NCBI GenBank assembly: GCA_035506275.1
Contig: DATJPT010000019.1
Location: forward strand, 372,001 to 436,000
Reading direction: 5' to 3'
Length of the DNA stretch: 64,000 bases
Origin: Bacteroidota bacterium
GTDB lineage: Bacteria; Bacteroidota; Ignavibacteria; UBA10030; UBA8401
The notes beneath the pieces are model-generated. The model ran no database searches and was not told the DNA's origin. It worked only from the letters and a program-made list of their open reading frames with translations. Positions within the stretch are counted from its first letter, which is position 1; every line of letters begins with the position of its first letter. Below are positions 33,896-43,042 of the stretch, in pieces. The position numbers were made by a program, and so were the translations under genes.

Positions 33896-36841
33896 ATGGA
33901 ATTGCAGCGAAGAGATTTTCTAAAGATCGTGGGAGCGACAACCGTTGCGACGGCGCTCCCCGGGTGCGGCATTAAACGTCCGAAGTCGTTGATACCGTAT
34001 GTCATTCCGGAAGAGAATATCACTCCCGGAAAGGCGGTGTGGTATGCCAGCGTTTGCCAGGAATGTCCGGCCGGGTGCGGCGTATCAGTACGTGTTCGCG
34101 AAGGCCGGGCCGTAAAGGTTGAAGGAAACCCTCTCCATCCGATCAACAAGGGAGCTTTGTGCGCGCGCGGTCAGGCGTCGCTGCATGGTTTGTACAATCC
34201 CGATCGACTTCAACAGCCGCTGCGGAAAAAATCGGACGGAGCATGGGAAACGATCAGCTGGGATGAAGCGGAAAAATATTTTATCGACCAGCTGGGGAAG
34301 ATTCAAAAGAACGGCCGCGGGGCAGATGTCGTGTTCATGACGGGGCATATGAGCGGTGCTGCCGACGGACTGGTCGACAAATGGCTCGGCGCAGTTGGGT
34401 CAAAGAAGCGGTTTCGCTACGAAGCTTTCGCCCATGAATCGATCAAGAAAGCCAACGAGCTGATGTTCGGCATCAGCCAGGTGCCTGCATATGATTTTGC
34501 GGATGCGGACACGGTGTTTGCGTTCGGAGCCGATTTTCTTGAGACCTGGATTTCACCCGTTGAATTCACGAAAGGATTCACACAGCATCGCGGTTTTAAG
34601 AACGGCAAACGGGGGACCTTGTATTTTGCCGGTCCCCGCCTTTCGATGACGGCCACAAATGCGGACGAGTGGTTTTCGGTCTATCCTGGGACCGAAGGAA
34701 TTCTTGCTCTCGGGTTGGTCAAAGTTATCCTTGACAGTAAGGCAGCAAGCGGTCTGTCTCCCGCGGAATCGTCGCGCATTGCAGGGATGGTGAGCGCGTA
34801 TCCCGTCAACGAGGTCGAAAAGGCGACGGGAATCCCCTCCGAAAAGATCATGAAAGCAGGACTCGCGTTTGCGAGGGCAAAATCAAGCATTGCGGTTGCA
34901 GGCGGGGCGACTGTTGAAGGGGGAGACGGAGCGGCAATCGTTGCTGCCGTTAATTTGCTCAATTACGTCTGCGGCAACATCGGGAAGACAGTGACCTTCA
35001 ACGACTCAAGCATTTCAGGATTGAATTCCTACCATGAGGTTGCAAACCTTGTCGACGAGATCAATCTGGAAAAAGTGCCGGCGTTCATCGTCGCCGACGC
35101 GAATCCGGTGTTCAGCACTCCGCAGGGACTCGATTTTGGCGAAGCGTTAAAGAGAGTTCCTTTCACCGTCAGCCTCTCCAGTTTCATGACAGAAACATCG
35201 GCGCTCGCTCATCTCATCCTCCCGACGCATACTCCGCTCGAGAGCTGGGGGGATGTTGAAACTTCTCCCGGGATGTACGGGTTGATGCAGCCGGCGATGC
35301 GTCCGGTCTTCAAGACTAAAATGTTCGGAGATATTCTTCTCGAGACAGGAAGAAAGATCAGCAAATCCTCGGAATTTATTCCTTCAACGATGTACGATTA
35401 CATTCGTGAACGATGGAAAGGAATTCAACACAAAGCAGGGGACAAATCCGATTTCGAAAATTTTTGGATCGAAAGCCTCGCTCGCGGGGGTTATTGGGAA
35501 CCGGCAAAACATCAGGGAAAGAAGACTGCGCTGGCGGCAAATTTCAGCGCAGCGGTCTTTTCACGGATGAAAAAAGTCGATAGCGAACAGGGAAAGAACT
35601 TTGCACTGACCGTGTATCCGTCGCTCAGCTACTTTGACGGCCGCGGCGCAAACCGCCCCTGGCTGCAGGAGCTTCCCGACCCGATGATGATGAATGTCTG
35701 GGATTCGTGGGTGGAGATTCATCCGCAGGATGCAGCCGCTTCAGGAATAGCGACCGGCGATGCTGTTCAGGTCTCATCTCCATACGCACAGTTCGACCTT
35801 CCAGCCCATGTAACCACGGCCGTAAAACCGGGGAGCGTTGCAATTCCAATCGGACAGGGACATACGCAGTATGGAAGATATGCAAGCGATGTTGGCAAAA
35901 ACCCCATCGATCTGCTTGATCCAAAGCCGTCGGAACGGACAGGGGGGCTTGAATGGGCGGGAATGAAAGTCGAGTTGTTAAAGAAAGCCGACCAGCTCGT
36001 TTTGGCTACGGTTTCGGGAAGCGACGTTCAACATGAACGCGGAATCGTGCAGAGTGTTCCTCTGGCGGATTTGGTTGATCCTCATGCGAAGAAGGCGGAA
36101 AGCGGAGAAAAAGAAGCGCCTTCGATGTATGCCGACCATGAACATCCGAACCATCGCTGGGGGATGACGATCGATATTGACAAGTGCACGGGCTGCAGCG
36201 CCTGCGTCACGGCGTGTTATGCGGAAAATAATATTCCTGTCGTTGGCAAGGAAGAAGTGGCCAATGGGCGCGAGATGGCCTGGATCCGCATCGAGCGATA
36301 CTTTGACGAACACAGCTCTGCGCCGCATGCCGATTTTGCGCCGATGCTCTGCCAGCAATGCGACAACGCGCCGTGCGAGACGGTCTGCCCGGTGTATGCG
36401 GCCTATCATACAGAGGAAGGATTGAACGGCCAGGTCTACAACCGCTGCATCGGCACAAGATATTGCGCGAACAATTGTCCGTATAAGGTCCGCCGCTTCA
36501 ACTGGTTCGAGGCAAAATGGATCGAGCCGCTAAATTGGCAATTGAATCCGGATGTTACCGTCCGCTCAAAGGGCGTTATGGAAAAATGTACCTTCTGCGT
36601 CCAGCGCATCGTTGACGGAAAAAATACGGCGCGGAATGAACGGCGGCCGGTGCGGGACGGCGAGATCATCCCTGCTTGCGCACAGACGTGTCCCGCGGAA
36701 GCCATTACGTTCGGCGATTTGAAAGATCCGAAGAGCAGGGTCTCGACGCTGATCGCAGAAGAGGACCGGCGCGATTATAGAGTGCTTGAAGAATTGAACA
36801 CGCGTCCGGCTGTGACATACTTGAAAGCGATCAAGGCGTAA
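33896..36841 (+). CDS. actB: Alternative complex III subunit B (molybdopterin-like plus ferredoxin domains)
   Basis: A 981-residue fused ActB. A twin-arginine signal (QRRDFLKIVGATTVA) is at residues 4-18. A molybdopterin-oxidoreductase-like region (~40-720) starts with CQECPAGCGVSVRV and GALCARGQ. A C-terminal iron-sulfur part (~750-960) has CTGCSACVTACYAEN, CQQCDNAPCETVCPV, CIGTRYCANNCPY and CTFCVQ plus ACAQTCP, arranged as in DmsB/PsrB-type electron-transfer subunits. In known ACIII this subunit has no Mo cofactor and carries Fe-S clusters linking to ActA. Confidence 0.94.
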   Translation: MELQRRDFLKIVGATTVATALPGCGIKRPKSLIPYVIPEENITPGKAVWYASVCQECPAGCGVSVRVREGRAVKVEGNPLHPINKGALCARGQASLHGLYNPDRLQQPLRKKSDGAWETISWDEAEKYFIDQLGKIQKNGRGADVVFMTGHMSGAADGLVDKWLGAVGSKKRFRYEAFAHESIKKANELMFGISQVPAYDFADADTVFAFGADFLETWISPVEFTKGFTQHRGFKNGKRGTLYFAGPRLSMTATNADEWFSVYPGTEGILALGLVKVILDSKAASGLSPAESSRIAGMVSAYPVNEVEKATGIPSEKIMKAGLAFARAKSSIAVAGGATVEGGDGAAIVAAVNLLNYVCGNIGKTVTFNDSSISGLNSYHEVANLVDEINLEKVPAFIVADANPVFSTPQGLDFGEALKRVPFTVSLSSFMTETSALAHLILPTHTPLESWGDVETSPGMYGLMQPAMRPVFKTKMFGDILLETGRKISKSSEFIPSTMYDYIRERWKGIQHKAGDKSDFENFWIESLARGGYWEPAKHQGKKTALAANFSAAVFSRMKKVDSEQGKNFALTVYPSLSYFDGRGANRPWLQELPDPMMMNVWDSWVEIHPQDAAASGIATGDAVQVSSPYAQFDLPAHVTTAVKPGSVAIPIGQGHTQYGRYASDVGKNPIDLLDPKPSERTGGLEWAGMKVELLKKADQLVLATVSGSDVQHERGIVQSVPLADLVDPHAKKAESGEKEAPSMYADHEHPNHRWGMTIDIDKCTGCSACVTACYAENNIPVVGKEEVANGREMAWIRIERYFDEHSSAPHADFAPMLCQQCDNAPCETVCPVYAAYHTEEGLNGQVYNRCIGTRYCANNCPYKVRRFNWFEAKWIEPLNWQLNPDVTVRSKGVMEKCTFCVQRIVDGKNTARNERRPVRDGEIIPACAQTCPAEAITFGDLKDPKSRVSTLIAEEDRRDYRVLEELNTRPAVTYLKAIKA

Positions 36842-36847
36842 TACCTT

Positions 36848-38173
36848 ATGAATGAAGAGTACAAATTGAATTACACGGAGACGGACGTCGACCTGATGCA
36901 GTCTTTGGAACGGCCGGGCAAAGGGTATTGGATTTTATTGCTCGTTCTTTTCATGCTGATCTGCGCCGGCGGATATGCGTGGGGAGTTCAGATCGCGAAC
37001 GGCATCGGCGAGGCCGGAAAAAATAATCCGGTTGGATGGGCGATGTATATTGCCACCTTTGTCTTTTGGGTCGGTATCGCCCACTCTGGAACGCTGATCT
37101 CAGCGATTTTATTTCTGTTCCGTGTGAAGTGGCGTGCGGCGGTCTACCGCAGCGCGGAAGCCGTCACGATCTTCGGTCTGGCCACGGCTGGGCTTTTTCC
37201 GTTCATTCATCTCGGCAGGGTATGGGTCGCCCACTGGATTCTGCCGATCCCGAACTTTGGCGGCCTGTGGCCGAACTTCCGTTCGCCTCTCGCCTGGGAC
37301 GTACTTGCGATAACGACCTATCTGACCGCGAGCACGCTCTTCTTTACGCTGGGGATGATGCCCGATGTTGCGATCGTCCGCGATAAGACGAGCGGCTGGA
37401 GAAAGAAAGTGTACGGCATGATCGCGATGGGCTGGCAGGGGAGCGACAATCAATGGCGGCACTACACTGCCGCGTACGTCTTCCTCGCCGCGCTTTCGAC
37501 GCCCCTGGTTATTTCCGTCCACAGCATCGTGTCGTGGGATTTTGCCATGAGCGTTATTCCCGGATGGCACAGCACGATCTTTGCGCCGTACTTCGTGGCA
37601 GGAGCGATCCACTCCGGGTTGGCGATGGTCGTGCTTCTTCTCATCCCGATGAGAAAAGCGTTCAAGATCGAAAAATATATCACCACACATCACCTCGAAA
37701 GCCTGGCCAAGTTCATGATCTTTACGGCGCTTGTCGTCGGCTTTGCATACTCGATCGAACTGTTCATCGCATGGTACAGCGCCAACCCATTTGAGCAGGC
37801 CATCTTCATTTATCGCATGACCGGCGATTATGCGTGGGCGTTCTGGCTTCTGATCACAACGAACGTCGCCGTACCGATGCTTCTCTGGTCGAAGAAGATC
37901 AGGACGAGCATACCGTGGCTTGTAGGAATTTGCATCTCAGTTGAGATCGGGATGTGGCTCGAACGGTTCATCATCATCGTGACCTCTCTTGCGCACGATT
38001 ATCTTCCGTACGCCTGGGGGATCTACAAGCCGACCCTCGTCGACAGCTTCATCGTGATCGGCAGCTTCGCCTGGTTCTTCTTCCTCTTCATGGTCTTTTC
38101 AAAAACGCTTCCCGTCGTATCGATGTGGGAGGTAAAAGAACAGATCGAACCGCCGATGAAGGAACAAGCATAA
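36848..38173 (+). CDS. actC: Alternative complex III subunit C (NrfD-like membrane subunit)
   Basis: A 441-residue NrfD-family protein with about ten membrane helices (for example WILLLVLFMLICAGGYAWGV, VFWVGIAHSGTLISAILFLF, VGFAYSIELFIAWYSANPFE). AHSGTLISAILFLFRVKWR and GRVWVAHWILPIPN match the quinol-binding half of ActC/PsrC proteins. It oxidises menaquinol and is likely proton-pumping or charge-separating in ACIII. It starts 6 bases after actB and its stop overlaps actD (TAATG). Confidence 0.93.
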   Translation: MNEEYKLNYTETDVDLMQSLERPGKGYWILLLVLFMLICAGGYAWGVQIANGIGEAGKNNPVGWAMYIATFVFWVGIAHSGTLISAILFLFRVKWRAAVYRSAEAVTIFGLATAGLFPFIHLGRVWVAHWILPIPNFGGLWPNFRSPLAWDVLAITTYLTASTLFFTLGMMPDVAIVRDKTSGWRKKVYGMIAMGWQGSDNQWRHYTAAYVFLAALSTPLVISVHSIVSWDFAMSVIPGWHSTIFAPYFVAGAIHSGLAMVVLLLIPMRKAFKIEKYITTHHLESLAKFMIFTALVVGFAYSIELFIAWYSANPFEQAIFIYRMTGDYAWAFWLLITTNVAVPMLLWSKKIRTSIPWLVGICISVEIGMWLERFIIIVTSLAHDYLPYAWGIYKPTLVDSFIVIGSFAWFFFLFMVFSKTLPVVSMWEVKEQIEPPMKEQA

Positions 38174-38694
38174 TGCCGATGCCGACACGAACATACCGCT
38201 TCGGAATCTTTGCTCACTTTGACACGTGTCTTGCGGTCATCAAGCGCCTTCCGGCTGAGGGGTTCAAGGAGATCGAAGTCTACTCTCCGACGCCCCATCA
38301 TGAGATCGCTCACGCTCTTAAGCGGAAGCCGAGTCCTGTGCGCGTCTTCACGCTAGTCGGCGGGTTGACCGGACTTGCAGCAGGCTGGGCGATGACGATC
38401 GGCTCGACAATGATCTATTCGATCATCGTCGGCGGAAAGCCGATCATTTCAATTCCGCCGTTCGGCGTTGTTGCTTATATCACCACGATTCTTTTCGGTA
38501 CGATCGCGACCTTTATCGGATTTTTGGTCAATGCCCGCATGCCGCAGGTCAAAATTGTCGAAGGGTACGATGAGCGGCTTTCTTCCGACCATTACGGCGT
38601 TCTCGCCTATTGCCTGCCAGAAGATGTAATGAAGCTTGAACAATTGTTGAAACAGCTCGGTGCTGAAACGGTGACGAGATCCCAGGGATTATAG
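38173..38694 (+). CDS. actD: Alternative complex III subunit D
   Basis: A 173-residue protein (DUF3341-type). A cytoplasmic start (TYRFGIFAHFDTCLAVIKRL, EGFKEIEVYSPTPHHEI) precedes two membrane helices (VGGLTGLAAGWAMTIGSTMIYS and GVVAYITTILFGTIATFIGFLV), then a VEGYDERLSSDHYGV tail. ActD is a structural membrane subunit of ACIII with no known cofactor. Its ATG shares the final A of the actC stop. Confidence 0.92.
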   Translation: MPMPTRTYRFGIFAHFDTCLAVIKRLPAEGFKEIEVYSPTPHHEIAHALKRKPSPVRVFTLVGGLTGLAAGWAMTIGSTMIYSIIVGGKPIISIPPFGVVAYITTILFGTIATFIGFLVNARMPQVKIVEGYDERLSSDHYGVLAYCLPEDVMKLEQLLKQLGAETVTRSQGL

Positions 38695-39210
38695 ATGATC
38701 AAGGCTTATCCTCCATATGTTCTTTCCCTTCTCTGCCTCGCGGCTCTTTTGATCGCTGGATGTGAAAGCGAGCAGCCCGGGGAACAGACCGAATACCGCA
38801 CCGACATGTATTATCAGCCGTCGTTTAAGCCGCAGAAGGATCCGATTCCGCATGTTGCCGGGACTGTTCCGATGTCGGGGTACGAGCCGGCGATCAAAGA
38901 CTCTCTTCAGGCCACCCATCTGAAGAATCCATTTGTCTTTACGCGGACCTCAGAGGATACTGGAAAATTTTTGTTCAACACCTATTGCTCGGTCTGTCAT
39001 GGTGTGGCGGCGAAAGGGGATGGGCTGGTGGCTCCGAAATTCCAAACGCCTCCGGATCTTACCGCGCCGCTCTACAAGAAAGCGCCGGACGGTTATATCT
39101 ATTTTGTCATCCGCAAAGGGCATAACATCATGCCCTCGTATTACGAGCATACAACCCAGCGCGAGCGATGGCTTATCATTGCGCACTTACGGAGACTTCA
39201 GGAGCAATGA
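38695..39210 (+). CDS. actE: Alternative complex III subunit E, monoheme cytochrome c lipoprotein
   Basis: A 171-residue lipoprotein (lipobox IAGC, Cys23). It has a conserved MYYQPSFKPQKDPIPHVAGTVP segment and one heme site CSVCH followed by GVAAKGDGLVAPKF, with a Met ligand in GHNIMPSYY. ActE is the periplasmic monoheme cytochrome that hands electrons from ActA to the terminal acceptor. It abuts actD directly and overlaps actF as ATGA. Confidence 0.94.
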   Translation: MIKAYPPYVLSLLCLAALLIAGCESEQPGEQTEYRTDMYYQPSFKPQKDPIPHVAGTVPMSGYEPAIKDSLQATHLKNPFVFTRTSEDTGKFLFNTYCSVCHGVAAKGDGLVAPKFQTPPDLTAPLYKKAPDGYIYFVIRKGHNIMPSYYEHTTQRERWLIIAHLRRLQEQ

Positions 39211-40421
39211 ACGATTCACCGACAGCATTTCCTTCTCAAGAACTTCCCCGGCGCACGCGAACTATTCTCTGGGCGCTCGTTGTTATCGGCGCCGTCGCGT
39301 TCGCAGCTGCGCTTGTGATGGGATCAGAACATCGAGCATGGCAGATCTATTACATCAATTTTGTGTTGTGGACGGCCATCGCCCAAGGGGGCGTGGTCTT
39401 CTCCGCCGCGTACAGAATGACCAACGGGACATGGGGCGAACCGTTCCGCCGCACAGGCGAAGCGATGGTCAGCTTTCTGCCGGTCAGCGTTGTTCTTTTT
39501 ATCGGCGTTTTCTTCGGGAGGTCTGAGATCTATCCGTGGCTCCACGAAGCGACGGGGAAAGAAAACTGGCTCAACACTCCGTTTTTCTTTGCGCGTGATG
39601 CCGTCGTCTTTCTCTTTATGATGTGGCTGAGCTTCAAATATGTCCGGACATCCCTTCGGCCGGAGCTGGGGCGCTATCGGATTCATCTTCCCGAAAATTT
39701 CCAACGCTTCGCTGGTCGATGGACCAGGAATTGGGAGGGGGACGCGCATGAAGCGGCCAAAAGCAAATCAGCGATCACCAAGCTTGTGCCCGCAGTACTC
39801 ATTTCTTTTGCGATGCTCTATTCATTGCTGGGGTTCGACCTCCTGATGTCGCTTGCACCTCACTGGTACAGCACGCTCTACGGTTGGCTCTTTTTCCTGC
39901 ATGGGTTTTACGGCGCACTTGCTGTCATAACGATCCTTTCTATTGCTGCACGAAAAGCATTCAAGCTTGAGAGCGATTTCAAAACGAGTCAATTCCACGA
40001 CCTCGGCAGGCTTGTGATGGGGTTCTGTATGCTCTCCGGCGGATTTTATTGGTCGCAGTATTTAGTGATCTGGTACGGAAACCTTTCGGAGGAGATCCCT
40101 TATCTGCTCGCCCGTTTCCGCGATCCGATGTGGACGCCTCTCACCTGGTATTATATCGTCTTTGCTTTCTTTTTCCCCCTCGCCATTTTCCTCAGTAAGC
40201 GTGCAAAAGAGAGACCGGCGGTTCTTCTGACCGTGGCCTCGATCATTCTTTCATCGTTGTTCATAGAACGATTTCTTGCAGTTGCCCCGTTCATATGGCA
40301 TGGACAGGATTTTCCGTTCGGCGTGATGGAACTCTTCGTTTCTCTGGCGTTCGCAGCCGGGTTTGCCCTGGCATGGTTCAAATTTATTTCGATGGTCCCT
40401 CTCGCCGGGAAAAAAGCGTGA
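39207..40421 (+). CDS. actF: Alternative complex III subunit F (second NrfD-like membrane subunit)
   Basis: A 404-residue membrane protein with about ten helices, related to ActC but shorter: INFVLWTAIAQGGVVFSAAYR, GEAMVSFLPVSVVLFIGVFFG, LAPHWYSTLYGWLFFLHGFYG. It starts at ATG 39207 within the actE stop. It forms the second membrane half of ACIII. It is the last act gene; the CcoI-type ATPase starts 82 bases later. Confidence 0.93.
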   Translation: MNDSPTAFPSQELPRRTRTILWALVVIGAVAFAAALVMGSEHRAWQIYYINFVLWTAIAQGGVVFSAAYRMTNGTWGEPFRRTGEAMVSFLPVSVVLFIGVFFGRSEIYPWLHEATGKENWLNTPFFFARDAVVFLFMMWLSFKYVRTSLRPELGRYRIHLPENFQRFAGRWTRNWEGDAHEAAKSKSAITKLVPAVLISFAMLYSLLGFDLLMSLAPHWYSTLYGWLFFLHGFYGALAVITILSIAARKAFKLESDFKTSQFHDLGRLVMGFCMLSGGFYWSQYLVIWYGNLSEEIPYLLARFRDPMWTPLTWYYIVFAFFFPLAIFLSKRAKERPAVLLTVASIILSSLFIERFLAVAPFIWHGQDFPFGVMELFVSLAFAAGFALAWFKFISMVPLAGKKA

Positions 40422-40503
40422 CGTGCAAAAGTTGAGCGTGCGTCAGCACAAAGTTGTCGTTTCTTTTTTCCCCTCCATATTTTTCCGTTCGCGGCCTTAA
40501 CGC

Positions 40504-42618
40504 ATGCCTGTGTCAGATTCCATAGCGAGTACCGTTCTCTGCGATCAATGCGGATTGCCGTACAGCAGGTCCCAAAAGGGGAAGGGGGGAGTAACGCAAC
40601 GGCAAGGTGAAACGGAATTTCATTTTTGCTGCTACGGCTGCTCGTTTACCCATTCGGTGACCGGAGAAAAAGGGGAAGGGGGGACGGCTTCGCTGTTTTT
40701 GCTCCGGCTCGGCTTTTCTGCTTTCCTGTCCATGAATATCATGATCCTCAGCTGGGCCATGTATTCCGGCAAGGGAACCTGGCTCGGCATCGAAGGGGAT
40801 ATCCTGCCGGCAATGAACAAACTGTTGTTCGTCCTTTCCACGCCGATCATGTTCCTCGTCGGTTATCCCTATTTCAAGAACGCCGTCGGCGAGGTTCGGA
40901 GATTCCGGCTTTCTATGGACAGCCTTATCGCCCTTGGATCCCTTGCCGCGTACGGGTTTTCGACGTTCCAGGTCTTCACCGGCGGCAGCGCGCTGTATTT
41001 CGATACTGGCACTATGGTGATCGTGCTTGTGACGGCCGGAAGGTATCTTGAAGCAACCGCCAAAATCCGCACGTCTTCGGCGCTTCACTCGCTCTTTGAC
41101 CTTCGTCCCAATGTTGCACGTGTCATTCGCGGCGGCCGCGAACTTGAGGTAGAAACTTCGAAGATCGCCGTTGGAGAAAAGATCAAGATCCTTCCCGGCG
41201 AGCATGTCCCCCTCGACGGCGCTGTTGTCGAGGGATTGACCTCGGTGAACGAATCGTTCCTCACGGGGGAACCGCTGCCGGTGTCGAAAGAACCGGGAGC
41301 AAAAGTCTTTGCCGCAACTGTGAACGGCGACGGAGCGATTGTGGTCAACGTAACATCGGCAGAAAACAATACTCTTCATGCGCAATTCGTGCGGCTCATG
41401 GAAGAAGCACAAAGGACGCGGTCGCCGATCCAGCAATTGGTCGACAGGATATCGTACATATTCATTCCCGCTGTCATCACAATCGCCGCAGCGACGTTTA
41501 CAGGTTGGATGTTCGCAGGAACATTCGCGAACGCTTTGCTCCATTCGCTCACCGTCCTTGTCGTCTCATGCCCGTGCGCATTGGGAATTGGAACGCCGCT
41601 CGCAGCAACGATCGCCATTGCCCGTGCAGCGGAAGAAGGCATTCTCATCCGATCGACGGCAATTCTGGAGAAGCTTCCTTTGGTCAGCGCGGTCATTTTT
41701 GACAAGACCGGGACTTTGACGGAAGGGAATCTGCAAGTGGTGAAGATCGTACCGGGAGGATGTCCCATTGAGGTGTTTCTCTCGACGGTCGCATCCCTCG
41801 AACGTAATTCGGAACATCTTATGGGAAAGGCCGTGGCCCAATATGCTTCGGATAAGGAGATTCCTCTTGCTGTATGCCGCAATGTTAGGACGCTTCCCGG
41901 GTTAGGAATTAAGGGGGAAGTGAAGATGGATGGAAGTTGGAGGGAAGTTGCCGTTGGCAGAAAAGATCTGATGGCGCAGGTTGGCGCTGATTTGAGAACT
42001 GATACAAATATTAATGAAGAGGCCGTTGATAATAGAAGTCTATTATTTGCGGCTTGGGACGGAAAGGTTCAGGGGCTCATCCAAGTATCCGACACTCTCC
42101 GAAAAGATGCAATTCCAACCGCGGGCAGTTTGAGAAACGATAGAATAGAGGTTGGAATTTTGTCCGGTGATTCAAAAGCCGTGGTAGAGAGAATTGGGAA
42201 GGAAGTTCAGGTGGATTTTGCGTTTGGAGAATTGATGCCGGGCGAAAAGGTGCAGAAGATAAACGACATCCGAGCTTCGGGCAGGAAGGTCGTTATGGTT
42301 GGGGATGGAATCAACGACGCCCCGGCATTAGCAGCGGCGGACGTCGGCATTGCACTCGGTTCAGCGACAGATTTGACAAAGGAGAATGCCGATATCACGA
42401 TTATCGGTACCCAGCTGGCAAAGATTCCGTGGCTGATGGTTCTCGGAAAAAGGACCCACAGAATTATTCAATGGAACCTTTTTTGGGCATTTATTTATAA
42501 TATTGTTGGCATCGCACTGGCGGCTTTTGGATTGCTCGATCCAATTCTGGCGGCATTTGCGATGATTATCAGCAGCGTGTTCATTATCTTCAACTCCAGG
42601 CGGCTGAACAAGATATAA
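40504..42618 (+). CDS. ccoI: CcoI/FixI-type copper ATPase for cbb3 oxidase assembly
   Basis: A 704-residue P1B ATPase. Instead of an HMA domain it begins with a cysteine-rich metal-binding domain (CDQCGLPYS ... FHFCCYGCSFTH), typical of CcoI/CopA2 pumps that supply periplasmic copper to cbb3 oxidase. TGEPLPVSKE, CPCALGIGTP, DKTGTLTEGN, ERNSEHLMGKA and GDGINDAPALAAADVGIALG complete the pump. The last third looks more AT-rich than the first, and the change coincides with TTAGGAATTAAG (41902-41913), a 12-mer also found in the ACIII heptamer array. Confidence 0.92.
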   Translation: MPVSDSIASTVLCDQCGLPYSRSQKGKGGVTQRQGETEFHFCCYGCSFTHSVTGEKGEGGTASLFLLRLGFSAFLSMNIMILSWAMYSGKGTWLGIEGDILPAMNKLLFVLSTPIMFLVGYPYFKNAVGEVRRFRLSMDSLIALGSLAAYGFSTFQVFTGGSALYFDTGTMVIVLVTAGRYLEATAKIRTSSALHSLFDLRPNVARVIRGGRELEVETSKIAVGEKIKILPGEHVPLDGAVVEGLTSVNESFLTGEPLPVSKEPGAKVFAATVNGDGAIVVNVTSAENNTLHAQFVRLMEEAQRTRSPIQQLVDRISYIFIPAVITIAAATFTGWMFAGTFANALLHSLTVLVVSCPCALGIGTPLAATIAIARAAEEGILIRSTAILEKLPLVSAVIFDKTGTLTEGNLQVVKIVPGGCPIEVFLSTVASLERNSEHLMGKAVAQYASDKEIPLAVCRNVRTLPGLGIKGEVKMDGSWREVAVGRKDLMAQVGADLRTDTNINEEAVDNRSLLFAAWDGKVQGLIQVSDTLRKDAIPTAGSLRNDRIEVGILSGDSKAVVERIGKEVQVDFAFGELMPGEKVQKINDIRASGRKVVMVGDGINDAPALAAADVGIALGSATDLTKENADITIIGTQLAKIPWLMVLGKRTHRIIQWNLFWAFIYNIVGIALAAFGLLDPILAAFAMIISSVFIIFNSRRLNKI

Positions 42619-43042
42619 TGGAAAGATTCTGAAGACGATCATCGGGCTTGATTTCCAACCCTTTTATCTTTACAATTCCTCCGAGCGATACGCATTTTCA
42701 CCTGTGGGCAGGGCGGACGAATTAATTGCCGATCGGTGGGAATTATGGGCATTTCCCGGAAGTCGCTACAGAGATATTTAGGTCAGATTTTCACACCTCA
42801 AAGCTTCTCTCGTCACAGTCCAACTTTCACTGTTGGCTTACTATCCCCCTTTCACTACCCACGGCAAAAAAAGGGATTCCGTAGTTTCTCGCACTGTTCA
42901 ACACGAAGATTAGTGCTTCATCATTAACATTCGAAGCAGTTCGTCCCCCTTCTTTCGATCGTACAGAAAGGGAAGGTTTCTTCATTTGCTATGACCGACC
43001 TAGGAGCGCATGGGCTTCACTATCTCACCCAAGGAGGATCAT
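42619..43042. other. Intergenic region, long leader of the secreted propeller gene
   Basis: About 420 bases with no family-like frame, no tRNA and no riboswitch that I recognise. A pyrimidine-rich stretch (42790-42870) and AAGGAGG just before the next ATG are the only features seen. Confidence 0.55.

Noticed and set aside
42619..43042. Possible riboswitch in the long leader of the propeller gene
   Set aside because: I compared it by eye with c-di-GMP, cobalamin, SAM and TPP patterns and found no conserved core.
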